Shown piece after piece: positions 1 to 8,919 of a stretch of DNA of 64,000 bases (the first letter of the stretch is position 1; every line of letters begins with the position of its first letter). The stretch is from an uncultured Bacteroidales bacterium (GTDB taxonomy: Bacteria > Bacteroidota > Bacteroidia > Bacteroidales > FEN-979). Under the pieces are notes generated by a model. The model did no database searches. It worked only from the letters and a program-made list of their open reading frames with translations, and was not told where the DNA came from. The stretch is taken from positions 1 through 64,000 of the forward strand of contig CAIYUC010000211.1 in NCBI GenBank assembly GCA_903929315.1. The letters run 5' to 3'. A program made the position numbers and the translations under genes.

Positions 1-148
1 CGATACTTTGCTGGACAGACAAAATGGTACAACAGTACCGAAACATTGTGCGATTTGTGTATGTATTCGCTTGGGCTCATACATACAAAGATATTAATTA
101 CGCTGCAAGCAGCGGGGAACTAACCCCTAAAAGAGATTAGAGCACACC

Positions 149-2365
149 TCAATTCTTCAGGCAACGAACACTTACCCCTATATTGTTGTCCGTGCCAGAC
201 GAGTACGCCCCTGCATTCTGGTAGTCCAGATCCCGGTCTATACCAAACCCAGAAGGGTTATCCATCGATGAAGAAGAGATGTAGGTATAAGTGTTCAAAC
301 CATTATAAAACGGATAACCAACGTTGGCGCCACCTGGAAGAGCTGTAAATCCGGTTTGATTTGTTGCTCCGATATTAGGACTTAGCCAATGAGAATATCC
401 AGCTTCTTTCATTTTACCACCTGCAACAGATTCACCTCCAAGATAGTCGGTGAGCGTCACCCATTCAGTATTCGTTGGCATATGCCATCCCGAAGGACAT
501 ATTCCCTGCGTACCCTCGGTAGTGACATATTGCATAATTTCATGCCATTGGTATAGACCGCCATAGGTGGTGCAATTGTTATCATCATCGTTGTAACAGT
601 ACTTTTCGATTATTCCGTTATTGGTTTGATCCTGACTTCCGTCAATCCGGGTTCCGATATTCAGGTTTTCTTTCATCCAGCATTGTGTTCCGATCAGAAC
701 CGTATTATATACCTGACCACCGTAAGTAAATGTCGGCATCCCGGGACACGGTGAACCGTCAGCAACTGTAATGAAGTAAACCTGGTTCCCATAAGCGGTA
801 CCGGCGCTATTGATGGCATAGGCACATAAATAATAGGTTGTATTGGCAGTCAGGCCGGTAATTGAACTGGTAAAACTCCCGGTCCCGCTGCCGTCTAAAG
901 TCTTGCTGTCTGTGGTATGTGGAAATGGTGAAGTACTCCAGCATACTCCCCTCGCAGTAACGGGTGCACCACCATCGAAAGTGATTGTGCCGCCACTGGT
1001 GGCGGTAGTTTGAGTTATATTTATAACTTGTGCAGTAGTGAGGGTAGGTATAACCGGAGCTGCCAGGGTGGAGAAAGTCTGCTGATTTCCGTATGCAGTG
1101 CCTACACTATTGGTTGCATAAGCCCTTAAATAATAAGGGGTACCTGCAGTCAGGCTGGTCAAATTACTCACGAAAGTACCCACACCGCTTCCGTTTGAAG
1201 TCTTGTTGTCTGCTGTTGTTGGATTTGGTGAAGTGCTCCAGCAGACACCTCTAGCCGTGACAGGCGAACCCCCGTCGGAAGTAACTGTTCCACCACTGGT
1301 GGCAGTAGTTTGAGTAATATTAGTTACTTGTGCCGAAGTGACAGTAGGGATAACCGGAGCTGTCAGGGTAGAGAAAGTTTGCTGGTTTCCGTATGCAGTG
1401 CCAACACTATTTGTGGCATAAGCCCTCAAATAGTAAGGAGTGCCTGCATTCAGGCCGGTCAGATTACTCACGAAAGTGCCCATTCCGGTTCCGTTTGAAG
1501 TTTTGCTGTTTGCTGTCGTCGGATTTGATGAAGTGCTCCAGCAGACGCCTCTTGCCGTAACAGGCGACCCCCCATCGGAAGTAATCGTACCACCACTGGT
1601 AGCCGTAGTTTGAGTAATATTAGTTACCTGTGCCGAAGTGAGGACAGGTATGACCGGAGTTGTCAGGGTGGAGAAAGTTTGCTGGTTTCCATATGCAGTG
1701 CCAACACTATTGGTAGCATAAGCCCTTAAATAATAAGGAGTGCCTGCAATCAGGCCGGTCAGATTACTCACGAAAGCACCCACACCGTTTCCGTTTGAAG
1801 TCTTGCTGTTTGCAGTCGTCGGATTTTGTGAAGTGCTCCAGCAAACGCCTCTTACCGTGACAGGCGAGCCACCATCGGAACCAATTGTACCTCCACTGGT
1901 AGCCGTAGTTTGAGTAATATTAATTACTTGTGCCGAAGTGAGGGCAGGTATAACCGGAGTTGCTGCCAGTGTCATGAAAATTTGCTGATTTCCATATGCA
2001 GTGCCAGCACTATTGGTGGCATAGGCGCGTACAAAATAGGCTGTATCGGGAGTCAGGCCTGTAATCGAACTTGTGAATCTACCAATCCCATTTCCATCGG
2101 AGGTTGTGTCGCTGGTTATTGTAGGTAATTGGGATTTACTCCAACATACCCCGCGCGAGGTTATTGGCGCTTCTCCATCATACGTAATTTTTCCACCACA
2201 TTTTGCATTTGTTTGCGTTATCGCGCTAACCGTATCTGTTGTCAGATAAGGTTTGGTTGAAGGATTGAGCTGATTGCAACAATTCTTCATGCAGCCGGTA
2301 TTCAATATTAATCCGGCAAAGGCAACGATGAGGAATACAGGGAAAAAATAAAGCTTTCTTTTCAT
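149..2365 (-). CDS. Repeat-rich lipoprotein with C-terminal FISUMP domain
   Basis: Predicted surface or periplasmic lipoprotein of 738 aa; its function is unknown. The N-terminus has a basic start, a hydrophobic stretch and Cys25 in the context LNTGC, which fits a loose Bacteroidota lipobox. Residues about 40-540 are five tandem Fn3/Ig-like repeats of 100 residues, each carrying ITQT, RGVCW, YLRAYA and GTAYGNQ blocks. Residues about 550-738 match the Fibrobacter-succinogenes-major-paralogous (FISUMP) family: GTQCWMKENLN near the start, GICPSGWHMP in the middle and a VSVRCLKN end. That family is common on Bacteroidota cell surfaces but lacks an assigned biochemical role. The gene lies downstream of the secreted-protein cluster but is separated from it by 200 bp with a hairpin, so it may be transcribed on its own. 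The family assignment is good; adhesion or glycan binding would be a guess. Confidence 0.85.
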   Translation of the reverse strand: MKRKLYFFPVFLIVAFAGLILNTGCMKNCCNQLNPSTKPYLTTDTVSAITQTNAKCGGKITYDGEAPITSRGVCWSKSQLPTITSDTTSDGNGIGRFTSSITGLTPDTAYFVRAYATNSAGTAYGNQQIFMTLAATPVIPALTSAQVINITQTTATSGGTIGSDGGSPVTVRGVCWSTSQNPTTANSKTSNGNGVGAFVSNLTGLIAGTPYYLRAYATNSVGTAYGNQQTFSTLTTPVIPVLTSAQVTNITQTTATSGGTITSDGGSPVTARGVCWSTSSNPTTANSKTSNGTGMGTFVSNLTGLNAGTPYYLRAYATNSVGTAYGNQQTFSTLTAPVIPTVTSAQVTNITQTTATSGGTVTSDGGSPVTARGVCWSTSPNPTTADNKTSNGSGVGTFVSNLTSLTAGTPYYLRAYATNSVGTAYGNQQTFSTLAAPVIPTLTTAQVINITQTTATSGGTITFDGGAPVTARGVCWSTSPFPHTTDSKTLDGSGTGSFTSSITGLTANTTYYLCAYAINSAGTAYGNQVYFITVADGSPCPGMPTFTYGGQVYNTVLIGTQCWMKENLNIGTRIDGSQDQTNNGIIEKYCYNDDDNNCTTYGGLYQWHEIMQYVTTEGTQGICPSGWHMPTNTEWVTLTDYLGGESVAGGKMKEAGYSHWLSPNIGATNQTGFTALPGGANVGYPFYNGLNTYTYISSSSMDNPSGFGIDRDLDYQNAGAYSSGTDNNIGVSVRCLKN
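765..2245 (-). repeat. Five in-frame 300-bp tandem repeats within the lipoprotein gene
   Basis: The coding repeats have a period of exactly 300 bp; the block gagaaagt(t/c)tgctg recurs at 1071, 1371 and 1671. The three middle units are close to identical at DNA level. The outer two are diverged, and the first has one extra codon. Such near-identical units can expand or contract by recombination, so copy number may vary between strains. Confidence 0.9.
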
Positions 2366-2428
2366 AAATTCTACTTTGCAGACTTATACTAATCTATCTC
2401 CCATTACTATAAAAACTATCTGAACTGC

Positions 2429-2462
2429 ACCCTATATCCATATAAACATACGGATATAGGGT
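2429..2462 (-). terminator. Hairpin between the secreted-protein cluster and the FISUMP gene
   Basis: There is a perfect 11-bp inverted repeat (ACCCTATATCC and GGATATAGGGT) with a 12-base loop, located 100 bp past the stop of the 2565-4736 gene. On the minus strand a short T run (2411-2415) follows only after about 14 bases. It is therefore a possible terminator but not a textbook one; it could also stabilise the transcript end. Confidence 0.45.
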
Positions 2463-2564
2463 TCTCTTTGACTGACATTTTTTCACTAATAACGAAACAA
2501 TGCTGATACCAATTGATCCTTCGGTACAATCCCGAAAAATGTTTCATTTTATAACTCAATCCAC

Positions 2565-4736
2565 TTAGGGACAATTTGTGATACTAATAGACTTTGAAAT
2601 CTGGCACAATGGACACGGCAAGGCAGTGCATTTGACCGTAACGGTATATGTTCCTACCTTGCCGTCAGTGACTGTAGCTCCATGTGAAATAGAGCCATCC
2701 GAATGAAGCCAGTCGTATGTAATGGAAGGACAGTTACCCTGCAGGCAAGCATTTGCTACGGCAGTTATAGTAAAAGTCCCTTTATCACAAAAACAGGGTT
2801 GGCCAACAAAAGAGATTTCTGCATCACAAACCGTAATCGTATTGGATAAAGTATCTTTTCCGCATACAGGGTCCATGACCTGGAGAGCATAATTTCCCGG
2901 TGTTGAAACGTTCAGTGTCGGATTTGTCTGTGCCGGCATCATCGGATCACCATCCTGATACCAGAGATATAAGACATTATAACCTGGCGGAGTATAGGAT
3001 GTTTGAGACTTTAATGTACAAGTATAGCTGGGACAAATCACCTTACATCCTTTAATGGAAACACTCAATTTGGGTTTTACCCTTACCTGGATCGGAGTGC
3101 TGATTTTTGATGGACAGATCCCATTGTGCACCGTAATTTCGTATGAAGTATTTTTTCTTAAATTATTCGTGTACCATTGTGCGTCATGGCCGGCCCCAAC
3201 AATCTTAACCCAACCGATACTTGATAATGAATCCCACTGATCGACCTTAAAGCATGGACCACTATAATTCAATACTGTACCCCTATCGTAACATATGACG
3301 GGAGTTGTCGTGCTGGGTAAAGGCGTTACAGGGCATGGCGTACCACAATAATTCCAATGGTCAGAAGTTATTTTTCCAACTGTTGTCGGACTGTTGATGA
3401 CAATTCTTACTGTTTTTGGGACTGTCTGGGGGGTCGTGACTCCATAAATACAACAATTATATGTGATGTCTGCTTTAATAGTATAGATCTTGTAACATTG
3501 AGTCAGTGGACAGGAAAACCTGATATTCATGGCTGTGACATCCCAGACATTTTTTGGCGTTGTATTGAAGGGACCTATGGGAGTGCCTGTAGAATCAATA
3601 TACCACGAAACGGAATTAATACAATAGCCCAGATCGGGAAGGGTGAACGTCTTATGCGTTGTACCGGAAAGCCAGCTGCCACAGGCATAATATGCATTGC
3701 TGTCGGCAGTCAGGTCGACCAGGTTACTTCCTCCCGTCGGGCTTACGGGAGATACTGTAATACCTCCAATAGACGAGGGATCCGGACAATAGGTAACATC
3801 GATCGGAGTTGTAATGTATGTGTAACAATTGTCTGTCAACACAACTGCATAACAGTATGTCCCATCCAGGTTACCCGTCTGGAGCTCATTCCCGTCATGT
3901 TGTTGGAACACCCAATCACTGGGGTTAAAAGGGTTTATTGACGGACAGTTACCGCTCGATGGCATCTTGACCGCATACCAATCCCAATGATGGCAGGCAG
4001 TTTGGTTTTGATTAGGTATAAGATGGATTTTTGTAAAAGGCTGCCCGGAACAGACCTGAGGACAATCTGCTGACAAGCTAAGAGGGAATCTAGGTTTCGT
4101 AAAGGTTGTATCCATCCAACATGAATACCAATTATCTTCATCATTGTTTAATCTGCAGTGAAAATCCAGCTCCCTAAGTTGAACTTTGATGCTCGATGCA
4201 TTCTGAAAATTAAGAAATACCTTGAATTTAAGTGTAGCTGAACTTGGAATTATATAATTCGGATCTTTTGAATGTACATAACCCCCCTGAGATACACCAT
4301 TATAAGTCGTTTGCCAACCATAATAATGATAACCCCCGGCAGAGACGGGAAATGCTTTAGGGTTGATCCCGGCAGGGGAATATGATTGCCAATTACTAAA
4401 ACCGCTGATCTGCTCGACATTTGTATTGGTGTTGATAACATCGTTATTATGAACATCGAATGCTGCAACATCAATCCCATATGGATAATCGTCGTATTGT
4501 GATTGAGGTAATATTGTAAAATTATCATGAAACGTAATAATCACAAAACACCTGCAAGTCGCAGCATCATACTGCATGGTGGAGAAATGAGAATTCGGTC
4601 GGACAAAACCATCGCAGGGACCTCCTAAAGGAGATAAAGGAGATTTTTTCTGACCGTAAGATTGGCCTGCAGATGCTAGGATCACTAAAGCGGATATTAT
4701 CTGAAATATCCTGCTGAAATATATTTTCTTTTTCAT
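2565..4736 (-). CDS. Secreted Cys-rich protein with Ig/PKD-like C-terminal domains
   Basis: An exported protein of 723 aa with no recognised enzymatic domain. Residues 1-29 form a signal peptide (MKKKIYF, hydrophobic core, then SYGQ). The mature part is rich in Cys, Trp and Tyr. The last 160 residues look like two Ig/PKD-type beta-sandwich units: one with YLWYQDGD and NYALQVMD, one with YDWLHSDG and GTYTVTVKC. The many paired cysteines suggest disulfides formed in the periplasm or outside. The gene begins 14 bp after the stop of the 1062-aa protein, so the two are almost surely co-transcribed. I see no type IX sorting domain at the C-terminus. Function unknown; a structural or binding role on the surface is an inference from context. 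Confidence 0.75.
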   Translation of the reverse strand: MKKKIYFSRIFQIISALVILASAGQSYGQKKSPLSPLGGPCDGFVRPNSHFSTMQYDAATCRCFVIITFHDNFTILPQSQYDDYPYGIDVAAFDVHNNDVINTNTNVEQISGFSNWQSYSPAGINPKAFPVSAGGYHYYGWQTTYNGVSQGGYVHSKDPNYIIPSSATLKFKVFLNFQNASSIKVQLRELDFHCRLNNDEDNWYSCWMDTTFTKPRFPLSLSADCPQVCSGQPFTKIHLIPNQNQTACHHWDWYAVKMPSSGNCPSINPFNPSDWVFQQHDGNELQTGNLDGTYCYAVVLTDNCYTYITTPIDVTYCPDPSSIGGITVSPVSPTGGSNLVDLTADSNAYYACGSWLSGTTHKTFTLPDLGYCINSVSWYIDSTGTPIGPFNTTPKNVWDVTAMNIRFSCPLTQCYKIYTIKADITYNCCIYGVTTPQTVPKTVRIVINSPTTVGKITSDHWNYCGTPCPVTPLPSTTTPVICYDRGTVLNYSGPCFKVDQWDSLSSIGWVKIVGAGHDAQWYTNNLRKNTSYEITVHNGICPSKISTPIQVRVKPKLSVSIKGCKVICPSYTCTLKSQTSYTPPGYNVLYLWYQDGDPMMPAQTNPTLNVSTPGNYALQVMDPVCGKDTLSNTITVCDAEISFVGQPCFCDKGTFTITAVANACLQGNCPSITYDWLHSDGSISHGATVTDGKVGTYTVTVKCTALPCPLCQISKSISITNCP

Positions 4737-4749
4737 AACGGCTATATAT

Positions 4750-7700
4750 TTAAGGTTGAGCGCAAATTAATACTCCTACAGAGATTGTTTTCGAACAGTT
4801 ATTGTGATCCGTGACTGTCACAGAAAATGGAGACAATATTGAATTGACCTGGGCATTACTTGGTATCGTTCCTACAATTTGCGAAGTGTTAGCCCCAGAG
4901 GTAATATTAAATCCAGGTGGTACGTTCCATGCAAATGAATAAGGTCCGCCGCATGTTGAATACTGGTTGCCAGGGAGTAACGGAATTGCAGTTAACGTTA
5001 TCGAAGAGCCCGGATAAGAGCAACATGGCGCATCTATAGCCATGTCAAAGATGCAATATTCCACTTTACAGGTAGGAGAATGCTTTGACTCACAAACATT
5101 CGAAACAAAAACCTTATATTTACCCGGTCCGTTTACCGTAAGTGATGTATTTGAAGGGCTGGGTGCAGGACCAAAAGGAAGTCCGTCGCGTTGCCATGCA
5201 TAGACCAGTCCTGCATTTTGACACCATGTCGGATTTGGAATCAACGCAGTATTAAGCTGAACAGGAGTGCCGAGGCAGGCCTTAGCCGTAGGACAATTAG
5301 TGATTACCACATCACAAGGCGGCGGTATTATATTGATACATACTACGGGTGTGGTATAGGAAGCACATGGTGAAGGGGGACATGGATATGCAGGATTTGT
5401 TATTACTGCGCGCCAGCAGAGTTGTTGTTGCGGGGGCGGGATATAAGGCCCCAGGGGGCCGATCTCATTTGTTTGCTGCTGTGTGCCGTCTCCCACGGTT
5501 GCAACATTGGTCCAACTTCCATTGTCAGACTTATATTGCCATTGTACTTGCAACTTTACATTGGGTGCAAGACCGCTCAGCGTCAATACAGCATCCTTAT
5601 TCAGACAAACATCAGTTTTTGAACTTGAGATAGTTCCCGTCAATTTCGGATAGACCGTAACTGTATAATCTGTTGATTTTGGTTTGCAATTTCCTGTGTT
5701 AATGGGACCGTTTTCTACAGTTGCAGTAAATTTGATAGAATAAGGAAAAGTAGTGGGCGGCTGAATTGTATATTGAAATGTAGTACCGGTTCCCGTAGAA
5801 TTATCCTTATTGTTTGTCCAGGTTATTTTTGTCCAGGTATTAGGAGGAGGGATCTCCTTCAGTGTTACAGATAATGGGAGGTTGTTGATACAGATTGCAC
5901 AATTACCTGGAGTGGGATTGCAACAGACATTACTTGGGATGTTTGTTGTAATAGGAACAACCTGAGGGGAACACCATATAGTACATTTTATAATATTTTC
6001 ACAGGTAACACCACCACCGATAACAGTATTTCCTTTAAAATAACGGGTATAATGTCCGGTCGAAAATGCACAAAGGTACCATGGGTTTAAGGGGAGCGGG
6101 TTCCCGACACTGAATGGATTCCAGGGGGGACCAGAACCTGCACCAGTGAAGTCATCATGCGTGGTCCATACTATCTGGTTGCAATTGGAACAAACAAGAT
6201 GAGGAACTACTAATTTGGCAGTCTGGCCTTCACAGATATCCGTTACTACCGGATCATTTGTACATGGAGATACTGCATTGAAGTCGACTACTTTAGCATC
6301 ACAAAGACCATCGAAATGAATGGTATATTTCTGGAGTGCCCTGCATTGATCATACCAATGCAACCCAACTTTAAATTCAAAATAAACATTGACAGTTCCA
6401 CTGGGAAGAGTACAAAAGAAAAGGCCAGAGTACATTTGAACAGGATAGTTATGAAATTGACCACGATTCGACAGATCAGTAAACCAGCGATATTGCCTGG
6501 AAAAGTAAACTTCCCATGAAGTATAACCACTGGCAATGTATGACGGTGCTGCAATCCATACCTGGACTCCCTGCAAAGGATCACAAGGACAACATTTATA
6601 AAAATCTATCACTCCAAGAAATGGAGTCAATGAACAAGTCCATGGTAATGTTGGTGTCTGTTTTTTCGCAGATGAATAGCCGAAATATCCAAATTCACTT
6701 TGACCGAGGGCTACACCTTTCATGTCAAGGGCTGCAACTTTCCATACATAAGATTTATTAGTTTCAATTGGGGTGAATTCAGAGGGATAATTTAACGAGG
6801 ATTCTTTGATGCCGGATTTTGTCCAAAATGTTTTCAGGTTCTTTTGGATATCCGTTGTGTCTCCTTTTTCCAGCACTTCGTAAACGGTCACCGTAAATCT
6901 CACATCCGGGCTGATTTTATTCATTCTCCAGGTGAATGAAGGATGATTATTTGTCAAAGAATCTGATGCCACCGGTGTAATCAATTCGATGAGAACCTTT
7001 TCAACAGCGCCTTCTACCCCATAAGTAAAACTGCAAACATCACTATTACCATTATTCTTGAAATTCGTCTGGTTGTTAGGATCGGCGGCTGTCACGGCAA
7101 ACGCATATTTCTTACCGGAAACAAGTTGAGGATCTGAGGGCCCCAGCATATACAGGGGAACACTCGCCGTCTTTTCGAAAAATACTGCATGTGTAGGTGA
7201 TTGTATTGCTTCAATTGCATTCCGGTCGGAAGGCAATAATTCAACGAATTTCAGGGTATATTGGGTGCCTGACGGCGCACCAACCGGCTGGGTCCAGGAG
7301 AAGCTGATGGCCTGTGGTATGGTTGGGGAAATGTTTGCATTGCACTCCGGCCGCACAATAACAGGTGGCTCCACCATCTTGATATTGATCGGGGCACTGC
7401 AACCCTGGGGTTCATCTGCCGAAAGAGGGTTATTCTTTGCATCATAAGCAGCTATGCAGATATAATATTCTTCTTCCGGTATGTTCCCCAGCATGATCTG
7501 ATCTTTTGTAATACCTTTATACACGAGATGATCCACTTCGACTACCTGATCATAATTCGTTTGGTTCACCCTGAAGGTCTCCCCAGGACCCAGGCTCAGC
7601 TTTTTCCTGTACTTCGGATCTGTATAAACAGTGATGCTTGCATTATCGGTAATTTTTACCTGCATAAAGGCATCAATCTGGTGACTGGAAGTGTTCCTGA

Positions 7701-7938
7701 TGGTCATCGTTACCTTATTGGGTTGATTAAAGTAAGTAATCATCTTTGGGGTGTAGGGTGGCAGGACTGTTATGGAAATACCAATGTCCTGCCCCCTGGC
7801 AAAGCCTGTTAAAATGAAAGTAATTAAGAAAAATAACATGGTTTTCATTGCAACCGGTACGCAAAATGTGCCAGGCATGCGCGAAAACCTTCTACGCGTT
7901 TGGAATTTCTTCCTGAAAAAGGTAAAATGTTTAATCAT
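4750..7938 (-). CDS. Large secreted TANFOR/Fn3-type surface protein
   Basis: A secreted protein of 1062 aa. Its first 310 residues are clearly paralogous to the neighbouring 311-aa protein: PPYTPKM, QPNKVTM, GITKDQIM, EPPVIVRP, FFEKTAS, LGPSDPQL and SDVCSFTYG all line up. This module resembles the Bacteroidota TANFOR domain followed by Fn3-like folds. Residues 310-420 add another Fn3-like unit, and the rest is Cys-rich Ig/PKD-like sequence up to VTDHNNCSK. An AAGGAG sequence nine bases before the ATG at 7938 supports that start. It gives an unusually long basic n-region before the hydrophobic segment MLFFLITFIL; Met31 (7848) is an alternative start with a normal signal peptide. It probably works with the adjacent outer membrane barrel. 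Function unknown. Confidence 0.75.
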   Translation of the reverse strand: MIKHFTFFRKKFQTRRRFSRMPGTFCVPVAMKTMLFFLITFILTGFARGQDIGISITVLPPYTPKMITYFNQPNKVTMTIRNTSSHQIDAFMQVKITDNASITVYTDPKYRKKLSLGPGETFRVNQTNYDQVVEVDHLVYKGITKDQIMLGNIPEEEYYICIAAYDAKNNPLSADEPQGCSAPINIKMVEPPVIVRPECNANISPTIPQAISFSWTQPVGAPSGTQYTLKFVELLPSDRNAIEAIQSPTHAVFFEKTASVPLYMLGPSDPQLVSGKKYAFAVTAADPNNQTNFKNNGNSDVCSFTYGVEGAVEKVLIELITPVASDSLTNNHPSFTWRMNKISPDVRFTVTVYEVLEKGDTTDIQKNLKTFWTKSGIKESSLNYPSEFTPIETNKSYVWKVAALDMKGVALGQSEFGYFGYSSAKKQTPTLPWTCSLTPFLGVIDFYKCCPCDPLQGVQVWIAAPSYIASGYTSWEVYFSRQYRWFTDLSNRGQFHNYPVQMYSGLFFCTLPSGTVNVYFEFKVGLHWYDQCRALQKYTIHFDGLCDAKVVDFNAVSPCTNDPVVTDICEGQTAKLVVPHLVCSNCNQIVWTTHDDFTGAGSGPPWNPFSVGNPLPLNPWYLCAFSTGHYTRYFKGNTVIGGGVTCENIIKCTIWCSPQVVPITTNIPSNVCCNPTPGNCAICINNLPLSVTLKEIPPPNTWTKITWTNNKDNSTGTGTTFQYTIQPPTTFPYSIKFTATVENGPINTGNCKPKSTDYTVTVYPKLTGTISSSKTDVCLNKDAVLTLSGLAPNVKLQVQWQYKSDNGSWTNVATVGDGTQQQTNEIGPLGPYIPPPQQQLCWRAVITNPAYPCPPSPCASYTTPVVCINIIPPPCDVVITNCPTAKACLGTPVQLNTALIPNPTWCQNAGLVYAWQRDGLPFGPAPSPSNTSLTVNGPGKYKVFVSNVCESKHSPTCKVEYCIFDMAIDAPCCSYPGSSITLTAIPLLPGNQYSTCGGPYSFAWNVPPGFNITSGANTSQIVGTIPSNAQVNSILSPFSVTVTDHNNCSKTISVGVLICAQP

Positions 7939-7983
7939 TGCTTGGATCTCCTTATATTTTAAGGTTTTAAACTACATTACAAT

Positions 7984-8919
7984 CTATTCTTTTTTATCCT
8001 CTTTTAACAATTCCTTAACCCAGGTGAAACTGCAGGATGCACTCATGCCATGGTTCTGGAATGTGACCTGGCTGGAGGGATCAGATACAGTTACAACACA
8101 CACATATCTGCTTCCGGGTTCTAACTGGGGATCAGTCGGGCCAAACAGATAGGAATTAATATTCACGATCTTTTCAAAGAAGAGCGGGGTATTGGCGGTC
8201 TGGATGGCATTATCGGGTATCCGGGTACCGGGTAGCACCTGGATGATCTTCAGGTTATACTGGGCATTTACCGGGGTTCCCGGAGGCCTTGTCCATGTAA
8301 AATTAATTGCCTGGGGGGTAGCAGCCAGTATCTCCTCGCCGCAGACTGGCAGCAGAATGACAGGTGGCTCCACATTGGTCACGGTGAATTTATTGCTGCA
8401 TCCCAGTGGATCTTCCTGGGAAAGAGGCTGGAGGGTATTGTAATCAAAGGCCTTGAGGCAAATTGTATAATCTCCTTCCGGCAGACCGGGTCCATAAAGA
8501 AGTTCATTCTTGGTTATACCTTGAAAAATAAGGTGGTTGGCATCAAAAGCATCCCCAATATTCTGGCGGTTCATCAGGTATGGCCTCCCCGGGTGAAGCA
8601 CGATCGATTCCGGCATTTTGTAAGATGGGCTTGTTTCGACTTTTATACCGCCTTCCCCAAAAAATTTTCCCCGCAAAAAAATCTCCTTATCACTGCCAGA
8701 CGTGTTAATAAGCATCACCATGATCTTATTTGGTTGGGACGTGTAATCATTGATGCGCGAAGTATAGGGCGGAGTTACAGCAATGGAAATGGTTACGGGA
8801 TAAGTCTGGCTCCTGGCAGGAGAAAAAATAAGGATATTGATTATGATGATCATTTGCATAACCAGGAAAACCTTTCTTTTTCCTGATTTCGCCGGATTAA
8901 ATTCAGAATTTGTAAACAT
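7984..8919 (-). CDS. Secreted TANFOR/Fn3-type protein, short paralogue
   Basis: An exported protein of 311 aa. An uncleaved or long signal region (residues 1-38, with a hydrophobic core near MQMIIIINILIF) precedes TYPVTISIAVTPPY. It is a single TANFOR-like module plus an Fn3-like unit. The order of motifs matches the N-terminal third of the 1062-aa protein downstream: GITKNELLYG, PEGDYTICLKA, EPPVILLP, FFEKIV, FGPTDPQL and CSFTW. The start codon overlaps the end of the beta-barrel gene by 17 bp, and 46 bp separate it from the next gene, so all are likely in one transcript. It appears to be a minimal version from which the large protein was extended, or the reverse. Biochemical role unknown. 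Confidence 0.75.
   Translation of the reverse strand: MFTNSEFNPAKSGKRKVFLVMQMIIIINILIFSPARSQTYPVTISIAVTPPYTSRINDYTSQPNKIMVMLINTSGSDKEIFLRGKFFGEGGIKVETSPSYKMPESIVLHPGRPYLMNRQNIGDAFDANHLIFQGITKNELLYGPGLPEGDYTICLKAFDYNTLQPLSQEDPLGCSNKFTVTNVEPPVILLPVCGEEILAATPQAINFTWTRPPGTPVNAQYNLKIIQVLPGTRIPDNAIQTANTPLFFEKIVNINSYLFGPTDPQLEPGSRYVCVVTVSDPSSQVTFQNHGMSASCSFTWVKELLKEDKKE

Noticed and set aside
1-148. Small inverted repeats (GCTGC-AA-GCAGC, GGGG-AACTAA-CCCC) near the left edge
   Set aside because: Stems are short and no T run follows on the minus strand, so a terminator cannot be supported.
765-2245. Regular 300-bp repeats as a possible CRISPR or satellite array
   Set aside because: The repeats are in frame within one long coding region, have no spacers and encode Fn3-like modules.
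3357-3941. Open frame of 194 codons on the plus strand
   Set aside because: It lies wholly inside the 723-aa secreted-protein gene on the other strand, has no recognisable domain and no promoter. The same applies to other opposite-strand frames such as 20334-20855 and 25087-25587.
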